A DNA stretch of 35,837 nucleotides from Candidatus Peribacteria bacterium. Its GTDB lineage: Bacteria > Patescibacteriota > Gracilibacteria > Peribacterales > Peribacteraceae. Below, piece by piece: positions 7,702 through 15,622 of this stretch (positions within the stretch are counted from its first letter, which is position 1; each line of letters starts with the position of its first letter). The translations under genes and the position numbers were made by a program. The stretch spans positions 1 to 35,837 of the forward strand of contig SICS01000011.1 in the NCBI GenBank assembly GCA_009691305.1, read 5' to 3'. The notes under the pieces are model-generated. The model was given only the letters and a program-made list of their open reading frames with translations, was not told where the DNA came from and searched no databases.

Positions 7702-8223
7702 CTACCGTTTAGCGCACAAGCCCGATTCACCCACAGGATCCGTGATGCGACAGTAGAAACCAGACGGACAGAGGATGCCGGCGCTACCACCGCACGGTGC
7801 GCCTTCACCAGTGGCACGGCCGGACGACGGTCCCTGCGACGATGCACCGGCGTTGCGGGACGACGATGATGATGCCCGCGCGGGCATCACCCACGGTCGC
7901 TGTTCTTCCTCACCGCCTTCGAGCACCTTCTGCACAACGAGGACGGGGAAGGCTGAGGGGTCGATGTTCTTCTCATACACCCCCTGCAACAGGACCTGCC
8001 GACCCTCGAGCATGCGTAGGTTCACCGCCGTGCTCTCTGCGTACGCGGCTACCTTGCCGTCGGACGCCAGGAGCGCGTGCGTGCCGCGGCGCTTGAGCGA
8101 GAAGGGGACTGCCTGCAACATCGCCCGCACCGTCTGCACACCGGGCGGGACGGGGAACTCGACCTCCTTTCCGCAGGCGGAGAGGAGAAGAAGCGACAGG
8201 AGAAATAATGACGTCCGTTTCAT
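7702..8223 (-). CDS. small lipoprotein with cysteine-rich C terminus
   Basis: Predicted secreted lipoprotein of 173 residues. A positively charged start (MKRT), a leucine-rich h-region and the lipobox LLSAC (cysteine near residue 17) support lipidation and membrane anchoring. Residues 20-105 form a small soluble domain that I do not recognise. A serine/alanine/glycine-rich linker (about 115-140) follows. The C-terminal 35 residues have four cysteines (APCGGSAGILCPSGFYCRI and a final GLCAKR), a spacing seen in small disulfide-stabilised extracellular motifs. A GATAGT hexamer (8232-8237) lies 8 nt before the ATG, and the palindromic repeat at 8251-8270 covers the expected -35 zone. A second copy follows the stop codon, so the gene is bracketed by the repeat. 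Function unknown. Confidence 0.75.
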   Translation of the reverse strand: MKRTSLFLLSLLLLSACGKEVEFPVPPGVQTVRAMLQAVPFSLKRRGTHALLASDGKVAAYAESTAVNLRMLEGRQVLLQGVYEKNIDPSAFPVLVVQKVLEGGEEEQRPWVMPARASSSSSRNAGASSQGPSSGRATGEGAPCGGSAGILCPSGFYCRITDPVGESGLCAKR

Positions 8224-8250
8224 GGGAGAACACTATCAGATGACAGGGAT

Positions 8251-8270
8251 GTTCCACAGGGGTGTGGAAC
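8251..8270. repeat. 20-bp palindromic repeat, copy 2
   Basis: Identical to copy 1 and in the same orientation. It overlaps the -35 zone of the lipoprotein promoter. On the plus strand it is followed by TGATTTT, as copy 3 is in its own reading direction. Confidence 0.85.
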
Positions 8271-8350
8271 TGATTTTGTCGCTTTCTGAAGCCATAAATG
8301 AGAACACTGAAAAAGAATCTTTCTGGCGAGGCATTTTCGGGAAAAAAGCG

Positions 8351-8719
8351 ATGGGCCAGAGTACGATCACTTTCCTCAACACCTCTATGACTCGGACCAG
8401 CCCCACTGATCTATCGAACAGGAAGCTCTTGCAGATACTGAGGCAGGAACTTAGGAGTGTTCGTAAAGATCTGAAAGTAGATATCTCAATGCTCGATTAT
8501 CGGCTCAGCGGTAGTATGGACCGGATGGACAGGCGCTTTGGCGACATAGACGAAGATTTGGTAACCGTAAAAACTGAGATGAACCACATGAAGTCTGACC
8601 TCAGTGAGGTCAAATCTGACCTGACAGGATTACGGTTCCAACTTCACAAGAATCATACGACGTTCATCACAAACCAGCAGGAAATAGAAAAACGGGTTCA
8701 GGTATTGGCAGCGGCGTGA
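8351..8719 (+). CDS. small coiled-coil protein
   Basis: Predicted soluble protein of 122 residues with no recognised family. After an N-terminal S/T-rich segment it is almost entirely heptad-like. Examples are LLQILRQELRSVRKDLKVDI, the MDRMDRRFGDIDEDL repeat, then VKTEMNHMKSDLSEVKSDLTGL and EIEKRVQVL. This is the pattern of short coiled-coil proteins often found beside toxin, phage or regulator genes. ATG at 8351 and ATG at 8387 are both possible; neither has a Shine-Dalgarno site or a convincing -10. The frame stays open to 8240 and beyond, but the upstream part reads through a palindromic repeat. It is convergent with the sigma-4/HARE gene, only 3 nt between stop codons. Confidence 0.6.
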   Translation: MGQSTITFLNTSMTRTSPTDLSNRKLLQILRQELRSVRKDLKVDISMLDYRLSGSMDRMDRRFGDIDEDLVTVKTEMNHMKSDLSEVKSDLTGLRFQLHKNHTTFITNQQEIEKRVQVLAAA

Positions 8720-8722
8720 GCA

Positions 8723-9832
8723 TTACGCCTTCTTCGTTGCGTCGAACGCGTACACGGCGCGTCCCACACGGACGAAGTAGGGCATCTTCTGAAGGTTCAG
8801 GCTGATGGTGCCCACTTTGACGGTGCGCTGCTTGCCGACCTCGGCGATGATCTCTTTTTTGCTCAGCGCTCCCTTCTCCAGGAGGATGCGTTCGATGACA
8901 TCGGCAACCGTGCCCGGCTCGTACCCCCACTCGCGGAGCGCGTAGAGGCCGCGGCCGACAAGGACGAACTGCGGGTAGCGGATGAGTTCGTTGTGGACGG
9001 CCTGGACGGTGACGTTCTTGTGGTCAAAACGAGCCTCGCGGATGCGGTTGGCGATCTCCATGAAGTGGAGGGGCTCGCCGGACTTCTTCAGGATGATTTC
9101 GACTTTGTCGCGGATGGAACGGGGGCGGACGAAGCGCCACTCGGTGAGGCCCCAGCCTTCGTCGATTTCCTTAAGACGTTCGTCGATCCTGAGCGAGCTG
9201 CCGATCAACTCCGCTGAGGGGACGCGGTCCTTAAAGAGGTTGAGGGCCTGGATGGCGGAGACGATCTCGTCCTGTTTCATACACGTTTTCCGCTTCTTCA
9301 AGATCTTCACCATGCTGTCGACGATCAGAGAGACGTCGTCGCCCGCAAGGGACGCCAAACGCCAAAGAGGCACGAAGGAGGTCGTGCGGGTCTCGCTGCT
9401 CATCTCAGCATCAATAGAGAAGGAGAGACGTAGGACGGCACCATCGACGGTGGTGGCACCCTGGATGCGCTTGAGGACCTGGCTGACGAGTTCATCCTCG
9501 CGCATCAGGCCTCCATGGATACGGAGGACACCCTTGGCCATCTCATTGACTTCATCCAAGCGTGTGGTGCGGACGGTGCGCTTCAGTTTGCTCAATGCGA
9601 TGCTCTCGATCTGGCGGATGCGTTCGCGAGTCACCTTAAACTGCTTGCCGATCTTCTCCAGTGTTTGCTTGGGCTGTCCGAACAGTGCGAAACGCTTCTT
9701 GATCACCGTGACCTCTTTTTCCGTCAATACCATGAACAGGTTCCCCAGGATTTCCTGTAGATTGAGAGACAATGTTGGACCAGCTGCTTGCATAGACGGG
9801 GAAGAGGAAGAGGGGAGAGTTGCAGTGGGCAT
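8723..9832 (-). CDS. sigma-70 region 4 / HARE-HTH transcriptional regulator
   Basis: A 369-residue DNA-binding protein without sigma regions 1-3. Residues 35-85 match sigma-70 region 4, including the recognition helix VTRERIRQIESIALSKLKR. This is followed by three winged-helix segments: about 165-235; about 239-305, where EPLHFMEIANRI fits a HARE-HTH domain; and 308-365. HARE-HTH domains are related to the RNA polymerase delta subunit and to domains proposed to sense DNA modification. The combination suggests a protein that binds promoters or RNA polymerase rather than a full sigma factor. The S/P-rich N terminus (1-20) is probably disordered. No operon partner is evident. A 279-nt gene-free region lies upstream. 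Confidence 0.85.
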   Translation of the reverse strand: MPTATLPSSSSPSMQAAGPTLSLNLQEILGNLFMVLTEKEVTVIKKRFALFGQPKQTLEKIGKQFKVTRERIRQIESIALSKLKRTVRTTRLDEVNEMAKGVLRIHGGLMREDELVSQVLKRIQGATTVDGAVLRLSFSIDAEMSSETRTTSFVPLWRLASLAGDDVSLIVDSMVKILKKRKTCMKQDEIVSAIQALNLFKDRVPSAELIGSSLRIDERLKEIDEGWGLTEWRFVRPRSIRDKVEIILKKSGEPLHFMEIANRIREARFDHKNVTVQAVHNELIRYPQFVLVGRGLYALREWGYEPGTVADVIERILLEKGALSKKEIIAEVGKQRTVKVGTISLNLQKMPYFVRVGRAVYAFDATKKA

Positions 9833-10111
9833 TGTGTGACGGGGGAAATCAACCTTTGTTTTACCAGAAAATTGACAGATACAAAAGTTGGGCGATCGGT
9901 TGAGGTAGACAAGCCCACGCAGATATTTCAGCGCATGACGTGAAGTTCTTCTGACACATCACGACGTGCACCGACCATGACGACGCAAGCACTACGAGAA
10001 ATGTGTGCGTCATCCTGCATGTTGTCCCCACATTTTTTGCAGAAATGTGAGGAAAACGCGGAAGTTGAAAGGAGCAAGGATAAGTTACGCTATACACTTT
10101 CGACCATTATG
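9833..10111. other. gene-free region upstream of the sigma-4/HARE gene
   Basis: 279 nt with no credible ORF. It contains a 7-bp hairpin (CACATTT/AAATGTG, 10029-10049) and, on the minus strand, TTGACA (10110-10115) followed after 15 nt by TATAGC. That could start a leader of about 250 nt. A second weak candidate, TTGTAT with TAAAAC, lies closer to the gene near 9858-9885. Confidence 0.3.
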
Positions 10112-10501
10112 TCAAATGTCGACTTTTTGGCTTAGGATAGAACAGGCAGCGGCAGCATCCCCATCAAGATTTTTGGTAGAAATAGCATGTTTATGGGCAG
10201 AATTCCGGGGGGTCGTGTAGCGCTCGTCACTGAACGTCACGCGCACACCATGGCTCTGCAGAGCGGTGCCGACCGCACTGCTGATCTTCGCCTGCGCGCC
10301 GGGCTCGCCGGACGGAAGCAACGGAAGTCCGACGATCACTTCGTCAATTTTCCGTGCATGCACAATCTCCATCACGTGTGTGACGAGCTCTTCCTGTCGT
10401 CCATGCGTGAACGTATCGAGCGGGACGGGCACACCGATGACATCATCAAGATACGCGATGCCCGTTCGCTTCGTCCCCACATCAAGGGCGAGGTACTTCA
10501 T
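10112..10501 (-). CDS. ruvX: YqgF/RuvX-family Holliday junction resolvase-like protein
   Basis: Small RNase H-fold protein (129 residues from ATG at 10501). Members act in 16S rRNA 5'-end processing and have been proposed as Holliday junction resolvases. Seen here are LALDVGTKRTGIAYLD with the first catalytic aspartate, VIVGLPLLPSGEPGAQA, SDERYTT, and the C-terminal DGDAAA, all in family order. A GTG at 10516 would add five residues (MYPAR) and start immediately after the rpsT stop. ATG at 10501 fits the family N terminus better and leaves a 15-nt spacer. It is almost certainly cotranscribed with rpsT, which fits a ribosome-biogenesis role. Confidence 0.88.
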   Translation of the reverse strand: MKYLALDVGTKRTGIAYLDDVIGVPVPLDTFTHGRQEELVTHVMEIVHARKIDEVIVGLPLLPSGEPGAQAKISSAVGTALQSHGVRVTFSDERYTTPRNSAHKHAISTKNLDGDAAAACSILSQKVDI

Positions 10502-10516
10502 GCGTGCAGGATACAC

Positions 10517-10777
10517 TCACTTCACCTTCAACATCCGGGCAAACATCGCCTTCTTCCGTGCGGCGTTGTTGCGGTGGATGATGTCCTTCTTGGCGGCCAT
10601 GTCGACGGCCTTGTGGACCTTGGGGAGCAGGGCGGTAGCCTCATCGAGTTTCTTGGCCGTTACGAGATCCGTAAAGGTACGGATCATCGTCTTCATCTGC
10701 GTCTTGAACGGCTGGCGCCGCGTGCGGCGGGCAATGTTCTGACGTGCAGCTTTGATGGCGGACTTGGTAATTGGCAT
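10517..10777 (-). CDS. rpsT: 30S ribosomal protein S20
   Basis: Primary 16S rRNA-binding protein of the small subunit. The 86-residue, strongly basic protein begins MPITKSAIKAARQNIARR and continues with the three-helix pattern of S20 (DEATALLPKVHKAVDMAAKK, IHRNNAARKKAMFARM). It is the first gene of an rpsT-ruvX pair and is divergent from glmS. TACTCT lies 11 nt upstream of the ATG. The 186-nt divergent region carries a GCCAAGGATG-word inverted repeat. Confidence 0.95.
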   Translation of the reverse strand: MPITKSAIKAARQNIARRTRRQPFKTQMKTMIRTFTDLVTAKKLDEATALLPKVHKAVDMAAKKDIIHRNNAARKKAMFARMLKVK

Positions 10778-10830
10778 AGAGCTGGGAGAGAGTAGAGCGC
10801 AAAAATGGCTCTGTAAAGGGCGTTTCGAAG

Positions 10831-10891
10831 GAAGCCAAGGATGCCCACGATACCAAAGTTGCCTAAGAACATCCTTGGCATCATTGGCTTC
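10831..10891. repeat. GCCAAGGATG-word inverted repeat between rpsT and glmS
   Basis: The arm at 10831-10843 and its complement at 10879-10891 match at 12 of 13 positions. Additional TTGGCATC words lie at 10870-10910. It lies in the divergent promoter region. Confidence 0.6.
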
Positions 10892-10951
10892 TTTCGCTTC
10901 GTTGGCATCTTTTCCGCAGAGAAGAGCCTAGCAACAGCCATGACCATCCAT

Positions 10952-10957
10952 TAAACT
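10952..10957 (+). promoter_or_regulatory. -10-like TAAACT of glmS
   Basis: The hexamer ends 6 nt before the glmS ATG. This predicts a leaderless transcript. Confidence 0.45.
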
Positions 10958-10963
10958 CTCCCC

Positions 10964-12751
10964 ATGTGTGGAATCTTCGGATATGTCGGCAAGAGGACGG
11001 ATGCGGGAACGATCGCCATCGAGGGGCTCAAGAACCTGGAGTACCGAGGCTATGACTCGTGGGGGATCGCCTGCACGGCGGGGAAAGAGCTGACGGTCAG
11101 CAAGGACATCGGCCCGATTGGGGGGATCCGGAGCGAAGATTTCAGTGCACCCTGCTCGCTCGCCGTCGCGCACACCCGCTGGGCGACGCACGGCGGTGTG
11201 ACGCAACGCAACGCCCACCCACACCTGAGCGAAGACGGCAGCATCGCCGTCGTCCACAACGGTATCGTCGAGAACTACCTGGAGCTGCGCCGTGATCTAA
11301 AGGAGAAAGGACACACGTTCCAGTCGGAGACCGATACCGAAGTGATCCCGCACCTTATAGAGGAGGAGCTGAAGAAATGCGGGGACTTCGCAGAAGCCGT
11401 GCGGAACGCATGTCTCCATTTTGACGGTCGTTACGCGATCTTGGCGCTTCATACCGGATCGAACATGCTCGTCGCCGCCAGAACAGGATCACCGCTGATT
11501 GTGGGAGTCGAGAAAACCGACGGCGTGTTAAACGGGTACTTTATCGCGTCCGACATCCCGGCCTTCATGAAGCACACCCGCATCGTGCAGTACCTGGATG
11601 ACGGCGAGATGGTTGCGACCGACGGCAAGATGATCCGGTTTCAGGACATCAAGACAGGTGAGGTGCGCGAGAAGCGTGAGATCTCGATCACGTACCACAT
11701 CGAGCAGTCGCAAAAGGGTGACTTCGAGCACTTCATGCTCAAGGAGATCATGGACCAGAAGGAGAGCGTTACGCGCGCGGTAAACCAGGACGAGGGCGAG
11801 ATCCGCACGATCGCGGAGGCGATCCTCCGCGCAAAGGGCACCTTCCTGGTGGGCTGTGGCACCGCGGCTAAGGCGTGCATGGCTGCGGAGTACTTCTTCT
11901 CCGTCGTTGCCGAGCACCACGTGAACTTCGCGCCAGCGAGTGAGTTCAAACTCTTCCACCACTTCCTGAAACCCGAAAGCCTCCTGATCGTCGTCAGCCA
12001 GAGCGGCGAAACAGCAGACGTGCTCGAGGCTATGCGCATCGCGCGCGACAAAGGGTCGAAGGTCCTCGCAATCGTGAACGTGGAAGGCTCGACCATCGAC
12101 CGTGAAGCCGATTACACGCTGCTGATCAACGTGGGCCAGGAGCGCGCTGTCGCTTCCACGAAGGCCCTGACGGGGCAGCTCGCGGTGCTCCTGTTAATCG
12201 CCTACGCGATGGGGGAGCGGCTCAAGGAAGGGCGCACGCTTTTGCTGGAAACGGCCTCAACCATCAACGACATGTTGAACCCGCGGTTCGTGGAACGCCT
12301 CGAGGTGCTCGCGGCCAAGATTCACAAGAACGAGAACCTCTTCATCATCGGTAAGAGCTGGAACTACCCCATGGCGATGGAATCCGCGATTAAGATCCAG
12401 GAAGTGAGCTATGTGCACGCCGAAGGCTTCGCGGGAGGCGAGCTGAAGCATGGGCCGATCGCCCTTATAGAGGAGGGGACGCCGTGCATCGTCCTGACCG
12501 GCAACGACGAGGCGCTGCAGGACATCCTGAGCAACGCGCAGGAACTCAAGGCGCGCGGCGCGTTCATCATCGGCGTGGGCCCCACGAAGTTCGACATCTT
12601 CGACGAGTGGATCAAAGTGCCGGATGCCGGAAGCGCCCAGGCGATCCTGAACATCATCCCGATTCAGGTGCTCGCGTACTTCCTAGCGGTGAAGCGCGGG
12701 AAAAATCCTGACATGCCGCGGAACCTAGCAAAGAGCGTGACGGTGAAATAA
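10964..12751 (+). CDS. glmS: glutamine-fructose-6-phosphate aminotransferase (isomerizing)
   Basis: Makes glucosamine-6-phosphate from fructose-6-phosphate and glutamine, the entry to UDP-GlcNAc for peptidoglycan. The 595 residues begin MCGIFGYVG, with the nucleophile cysteine exposed after methionine removal. They continue with EYRGYDSWGI, HTRWATHGG and HNGIVENY in the glutaminase domain (about 1-230). Two SIS sugar-binding domains follow, with VGCGTAAKA, VSQSGETADVLEA and STKALTGQ, then ELKHGPIALIEE and the C-terminal AKSVTVK. Length and motifs are normal. No glmS ribozyme is visible upstream. A TAAACT hexamer 6 nt before the ATG suggests a leaderless mRNA, which would leave no room for one. 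Its product supplies mraY and the second prenyl-phosphate transferase in this window. Confidence 0.97.
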   Translation: MCGIFGYVGKRTDAGTIAIEGLKNLEYRGYDSWGIACTAGKELTVSKDIGPIGGIRSEDFSAPCSLAVAHTRWATHGGVTQRNAHPHLSEDGSIAVVHNGIVENYLELRRDLKEKGHTFQSETDTEVIPHLIEEELKKCGDFAEAVRNACLHFDGRYAILALHTGSNMLVAARTGSPLIVGVEKTDGVLNGYFIASDIPAFMKHTRIVQYLDDGEMVATDGKMIRFQDIKTGEVREKREISITYHIEQSQKGDFEHFMLKEIMDQKESVTRAVNQDEGEIRTIAEAILRAKGTFLVGCGTAAKACMAAEYFFSVVAEHHVNFAPASEFKLFHHFLKPESLLIVVSQSGETADVLEAMRIARDKGSKVLAIVNVEGSTIDREADYTLLINVGQERAVASTKALTGQLAVLLLIAYAMGERLKEGRTLLLETASTINDMLNPRFVERLEVLAAKIHKNENLFIIGKSWNYPMAMESAIKIQEVSYVHAEGFAGGELKHGPIALIEEGTPCIVLTGNDEALQDILSNAQELKARGAFIIGVGPTKFDIFDEWIKVPDAGSAQAILNIIPIQVLAYFLAVKRGKNPDMPRNLAKSVTVK

Positions 12752-12908
12752 AAAGAGAGCGAGGAGGTCAAAGAGATCAAGGAACTCAACGAGAGCGGAC
12801 TTAGGAAATAGACTGGAGCAATTTTGTGAGAAGGTAACTGACCCGATGAATATGTTCGTCAACTTGTAGGCCTCAAGACACAGTGCATATGACTCTTTCC
12901 AGGCGCGG

Positions 12909-12936
12909 AAAAATCAGTTCCACACCCCTGTGGAAC
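12909..12936 (-). terminator. terminator of the PBP gene; palindromic repeat copy 3
   Basis: GTTCCACA-N4-TGTGGAAC (12917-12936) starts 5 nt after the PBP stop codon and, on the minus strand, is followed by TGATTTTT. The hairpin is the same 20-bp palindrome found at 7681 and 8251. The shared sequence with copy 2 extends through the following TGATTTT. Confidence 0.7.
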
Positions 12937-12941
12937 ATCCC

Positions 12942-15476
12942 TCACTTCTCATCAGGAGGTATCCCATAATACTTAAACAAGAACGTTGCGATGTCTTTGA
13001 AAATGGGAGCCGCAGCCGTCGCGCCGTGGATGGCGGTCTTGGGGCGGTCGACCTTTACGAGGATGACGAACTTGGGATGGTCGATCGGGGCGTAACCCGC
13101 GTAGGTGGCGACCGTGCTGCCGGTGCCGGTTTCGTACTTGCCGCCGGGTCCAGCGATCTGACTGGTGCCAGTCTTGCCGGCAATGCGGTGCCCCGGGACT
13201 TTTCCGGCCTTTGCGAACCCCTTGAGAGCGGAACTCGTGAGCATTGCCGTGATCGTGTCGGAGGACTGCGGCGTGATCACCTGTTCGAGCACGCGCGGGT
13301 AGTTGACCTCGGTGGTGCCGTCGGGATGGGTGACGGAATCGATGATGATCGGCTTGAGGAGCTTGCCACCGTTGGCCAGCGCCGCCCACGCCGTGATCAC
13401 CTGCAAGGGAGTTGTCGAAAGCCCTTGCCCAAAGGACGTGGTAGCGAGCAGCGTCCGCGACCAGTCGCGCCACGGGCGAAGTTCGCCAGGCAATTCGTCC
13501 TCGAGCTCAATGCCCGTTATTTTCCCCAGCCCGAAGCTGTCCAGTGCGCCGAAGAAAAGCTTCGCGCCCAGCTTGAACGAGATACTCGTCATGCAGGTGT
13601 TGATGGAAAACTCGAGGCAGTTGGTCATGTTTACGAGCCCATAGTGGGTGTGGTTGTTGTTATCGATCTTGTACTCGTCGACTTTGACAACACCAACGTC
13701 ATCATAGGTATCCGAGGGCGTCACTTCGCCCTGGTCGATGGCGATGGCCATGACGATTGCCTTTAGGACGGAGCCCGGTTCGTAGATTTCCTGGACCGTG
13801 CGGTTCAGGTACGCGCCAAGCCCGATGTTGTTGCGGTACTTCATCCAGATACCCGGATCGTTCGTGGGGAAGATTTCGCGCCGGACATTCTCGCCGATGT
13901 ACAAGTAGTAGCGCGTGAGATCTTGGAGTGGGAACTTCGTCTCGATTTCCTCCAGTGACTTGCGGACTTTCTCACTGAGGATAGAACGGCCAGACGCAGT
14001 GAACACGTCGTTGATGTACGCCTTCACTACGCGACTATTGGTGTCCGGGTTATAGACCTCCACCACGATGTTCTTCCGCTTACCGGCGTCGATAACGACC
14101 GCTTCCTTCTGCGAGACGTCAGCGTAGTTGTTGCTGTCGAAGAGGGGAGCATTGACCATCGCGATGATTCGGCCGGTGTACGGATCCATGACGATGGCTT
14201 GGCCACTATCGGCCTGCCAGCGGTTGACTGCTTCCTGGACGATCCGCTCCACCTCCTTTTGCACCGTGCGGTCAATCGTCAGAATAATAGTGTCGCCGTC
14301 GCGCGGGTCGATGATCGTCTGGTCGCCGCTGAGGATCTGAGTCTTGTTGATGTCACTGGCAGTGGTGATGAGCCCTTCCTGGCCGCGCAGCTGCGGGTCG
14401 AACGTCCGCTCCACGCCGTACTGCGGCTCCTGTTTGGTATTGAGGAACCCGAGAACGTGGGACGCCAGCGAGGTATCGGGATAGTAGCGCCAGTGCTCGG
14501 GGAGGAGCGCGATGCTGCGCAGCGGGTACTGGAGTTCCAGGCTGGAGTCGCGCATCTTTGGCTGTGCCTTAAGACGGTCAAGCGTCTCCTTGGCCGACGC
14601 CGCCTTCGCCTGCAGCACCTTGAGCGAGAGAGCGCGGGGGACGCGGCGGAGGATCGGCACGTACCGCAGGTCGCGTGACCGCAGCGACTCCGCGATGGCG
14701 TTGCTATCGCTGCCGAGGATCTGCGCAAGCTTCCGCGCGAAGGAATCGGTGAGTGCTTGGTTCATCTCCTCGGGGTTCGCGTATATCAGCCCCCGCTCGA
14801 ACGAGACCTGCACGCCGGGCAGAGCGAGGCCGGCAACGTCCTTCATTTCCATTTTGGACGCGCCGTACTTGAGCGGCACGAACGTTACCTTCTTCTGCGA
14901 GATACGGCGCGTGATGTCGGCCGCAAACTCATCGCGCGCCTGCGTGAGGGAGGGGAGCGGGAGCAGCTGCGGCGGGAGCGGCGCGCCGGGAACCAGCGGT
15001 TCGAGCAGCGAGCCTGAGCCGAGGATCCGCTGGCGCGTGATCGGGTCGAATGCCTCGGAATAGAAGGGGATCAGCTCGCGCGGACACTCCTGACCGCCAT
15101 GCGTGCAGACGGTATGGAACTCTTCCGTGAGCAGCAATGTGCTCAACGTCCGCCCGACGAATACGGGATCGTCGGCGATCAGCGGGTCCACATAGAGAAG
15201 GTCGAGCGTGATATTGGTGGCGAGGATGTTCGTTTCGCCAGTGCGACTGTCGCGCGCAAGGATTTCTCCGCGTTTGGCGGGCAGGCGCACGCCACCCAGG
15301 TGCTGGCGCTGCGCTTCGGCGCGGAAAGCACTCCCACGAACGAGCTGCAACTCGCTCAACCGCGCAACGATCACGAGCAGGACGACGAGGAACGCTCCGT
15401 ACACGACGACCATCCGCCTGTGGAGAGAGCGGCGTTTTTGGGTCTCCGAGGATGTCCTATGTGGATTGAAAGCCAT
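12942..15476 (-). CDS. class B penicillin-binding protein (FtsI/PBP2 type transpeptidase)
   Basis: Peptidoglycan DD-transpeptidase anchored by one N-terminal membrane helix (about residues 22-42, after a basic cytosolic tail). All three catalytic motifs are present: S569-VLK in YEPGSVLK, S624-I-N and K768-TG in AGKTGTS. The dimerisation domain begins with LPAKRGEILARDSRTGE, the usual start in FtsI and PBP2. At 844 residues it is 150-250 longer than most. Extra sequence lies between about 100 and 240 and in the 450-540 region before SxxK. I cannot decide between divisome (FtsI) and elongasome (PBP2) use. No Shine-Dalgarno site or close -10 is obvious. It is divergent from the pilus ATPase gene and ends at a hairpin terminator. 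Confidence 0.92.
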   Translation of the reverse strand: MAFNPHRTSSETQKRRSLHRRMVVVYGAFLVVLLVIVARLSELQLVRGSAFRAEAQRQHLGGVRLPAKRGEILARDSRTGETNILATNITLDLLYVDPLIADDPVFVGRTLSTLLLTEEFHTVCTHGGQECPRELIPFYSEAFDPITRQRILGSGSLLEPLVPGAPLPPQLLPLPSLTQARDEFAADITRRISQKKVTFVPLKYGASKMEMKDVAGLALPGVQVSFERGLIYANPEEMNQALTDSFARKLAQILGSDSNAIAESLRSRDLRYVPILRRVPRALSLKVLQAKAASAKETLDRLKAQPKMRDSSLELQYPLRSIALLPEHWRYYPDTSLASHVLGFLNTKQEPQYGVERTFDPQLRGQEGLITTASDINKTQILSGDQTIIDPRDGDTIILTIDRTVQKEVERIVQEAVNRWQADSGQAIVMDPYTGRIIAMVNAPLFDSNNYADVSQKEAVVIDAGKRKNIVVEVYNPDTNSRVVKAYINDVFTASGRSILSEKVRKSLEEIETKFPLQDLTRYYLYIGENVRREIFPTNDPGIWMKYRNNIGLGAYLNRTVQEIYEPGSVLKAIVMAIAIDQGEVTPSDTYDDVGVVKVDEYKIDNNNHTHYGLVNMTNCLEFSINTCMTSISFKLGAKLFFGALDSFGLGKITGIELEDELPGELRPWRDWSRTLLATTSFGQGLSTTPLQVITAWAALANGGKLLKPIIIDSVTHPDGTTEVNYPRVLEQVITPQSSDTITAMLTSSALKGFAKAGKVPGHRIAGKTGTSQIAGPGGKYETGTGSTVATYAGYAPIDHPKFVILVKVDRPKTAIHGATAAAPIFKDIATFLFKYYGIPPDEK

Positions 15477-15519
15477 GGGAAGCCTCAGGCAAAGGCACTG
15501 GAGAATAGCATGAACGTTT

Positions 15520-15570
15520 CTTCGTAACTTCGTTACTTCGTAAATGTTTGACGAAGGTACGAAGCTACGA
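15520..15570. repeat. CTTCGTTA-word inverted repeat in divergent spacer
   Basis: Tandem CTTCGTAA/CTTCGTTA words at 15520-15541 face ACGAAG words at 15551-15570. It lies between the PBP start and the pilus ATPase promoter. Confidence 0.6.
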
Positions 15571-15606
15571 GCGCATCCGAGAGGGATTTCTCGATCGTGA
15601 CTTTTA

Positions 15607-15615
15607 TGCTATAAT
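15607..15615 (+). promoter_or_regulatory. extended -10 of the pilus ATPase gene
   Basis: TG-C-TATAAT, a perfect extended -10, ends 7 nt before ATG 15623. No good -35 is present, as often seen with extended -10 promoters. This predicts a leaderless mRNA. Confidence 0.6.
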
Positions 15616-15622
15616 AAGAGGA

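Noticed and set aside
9861-10097. 78-residue minus-strand ORF
   Set aside because: Composition (C, W, S, H rich) is unlike neighbouring proteins; treated as gene-free.
10778-10963. glmS ribozyme or riboswitch upstream of glmS
   Set aside because: No conserved ribozyme core is visible and the -10 hexamer is 6 nt from the ATG.
12752-12908. Purine-rich region after glmS as a gene or terminator
   Set aside because: Only GAGGTCAAAGAGATCAAGG-like words with no stem followed by a T run on the plus strand and no ORF of note.
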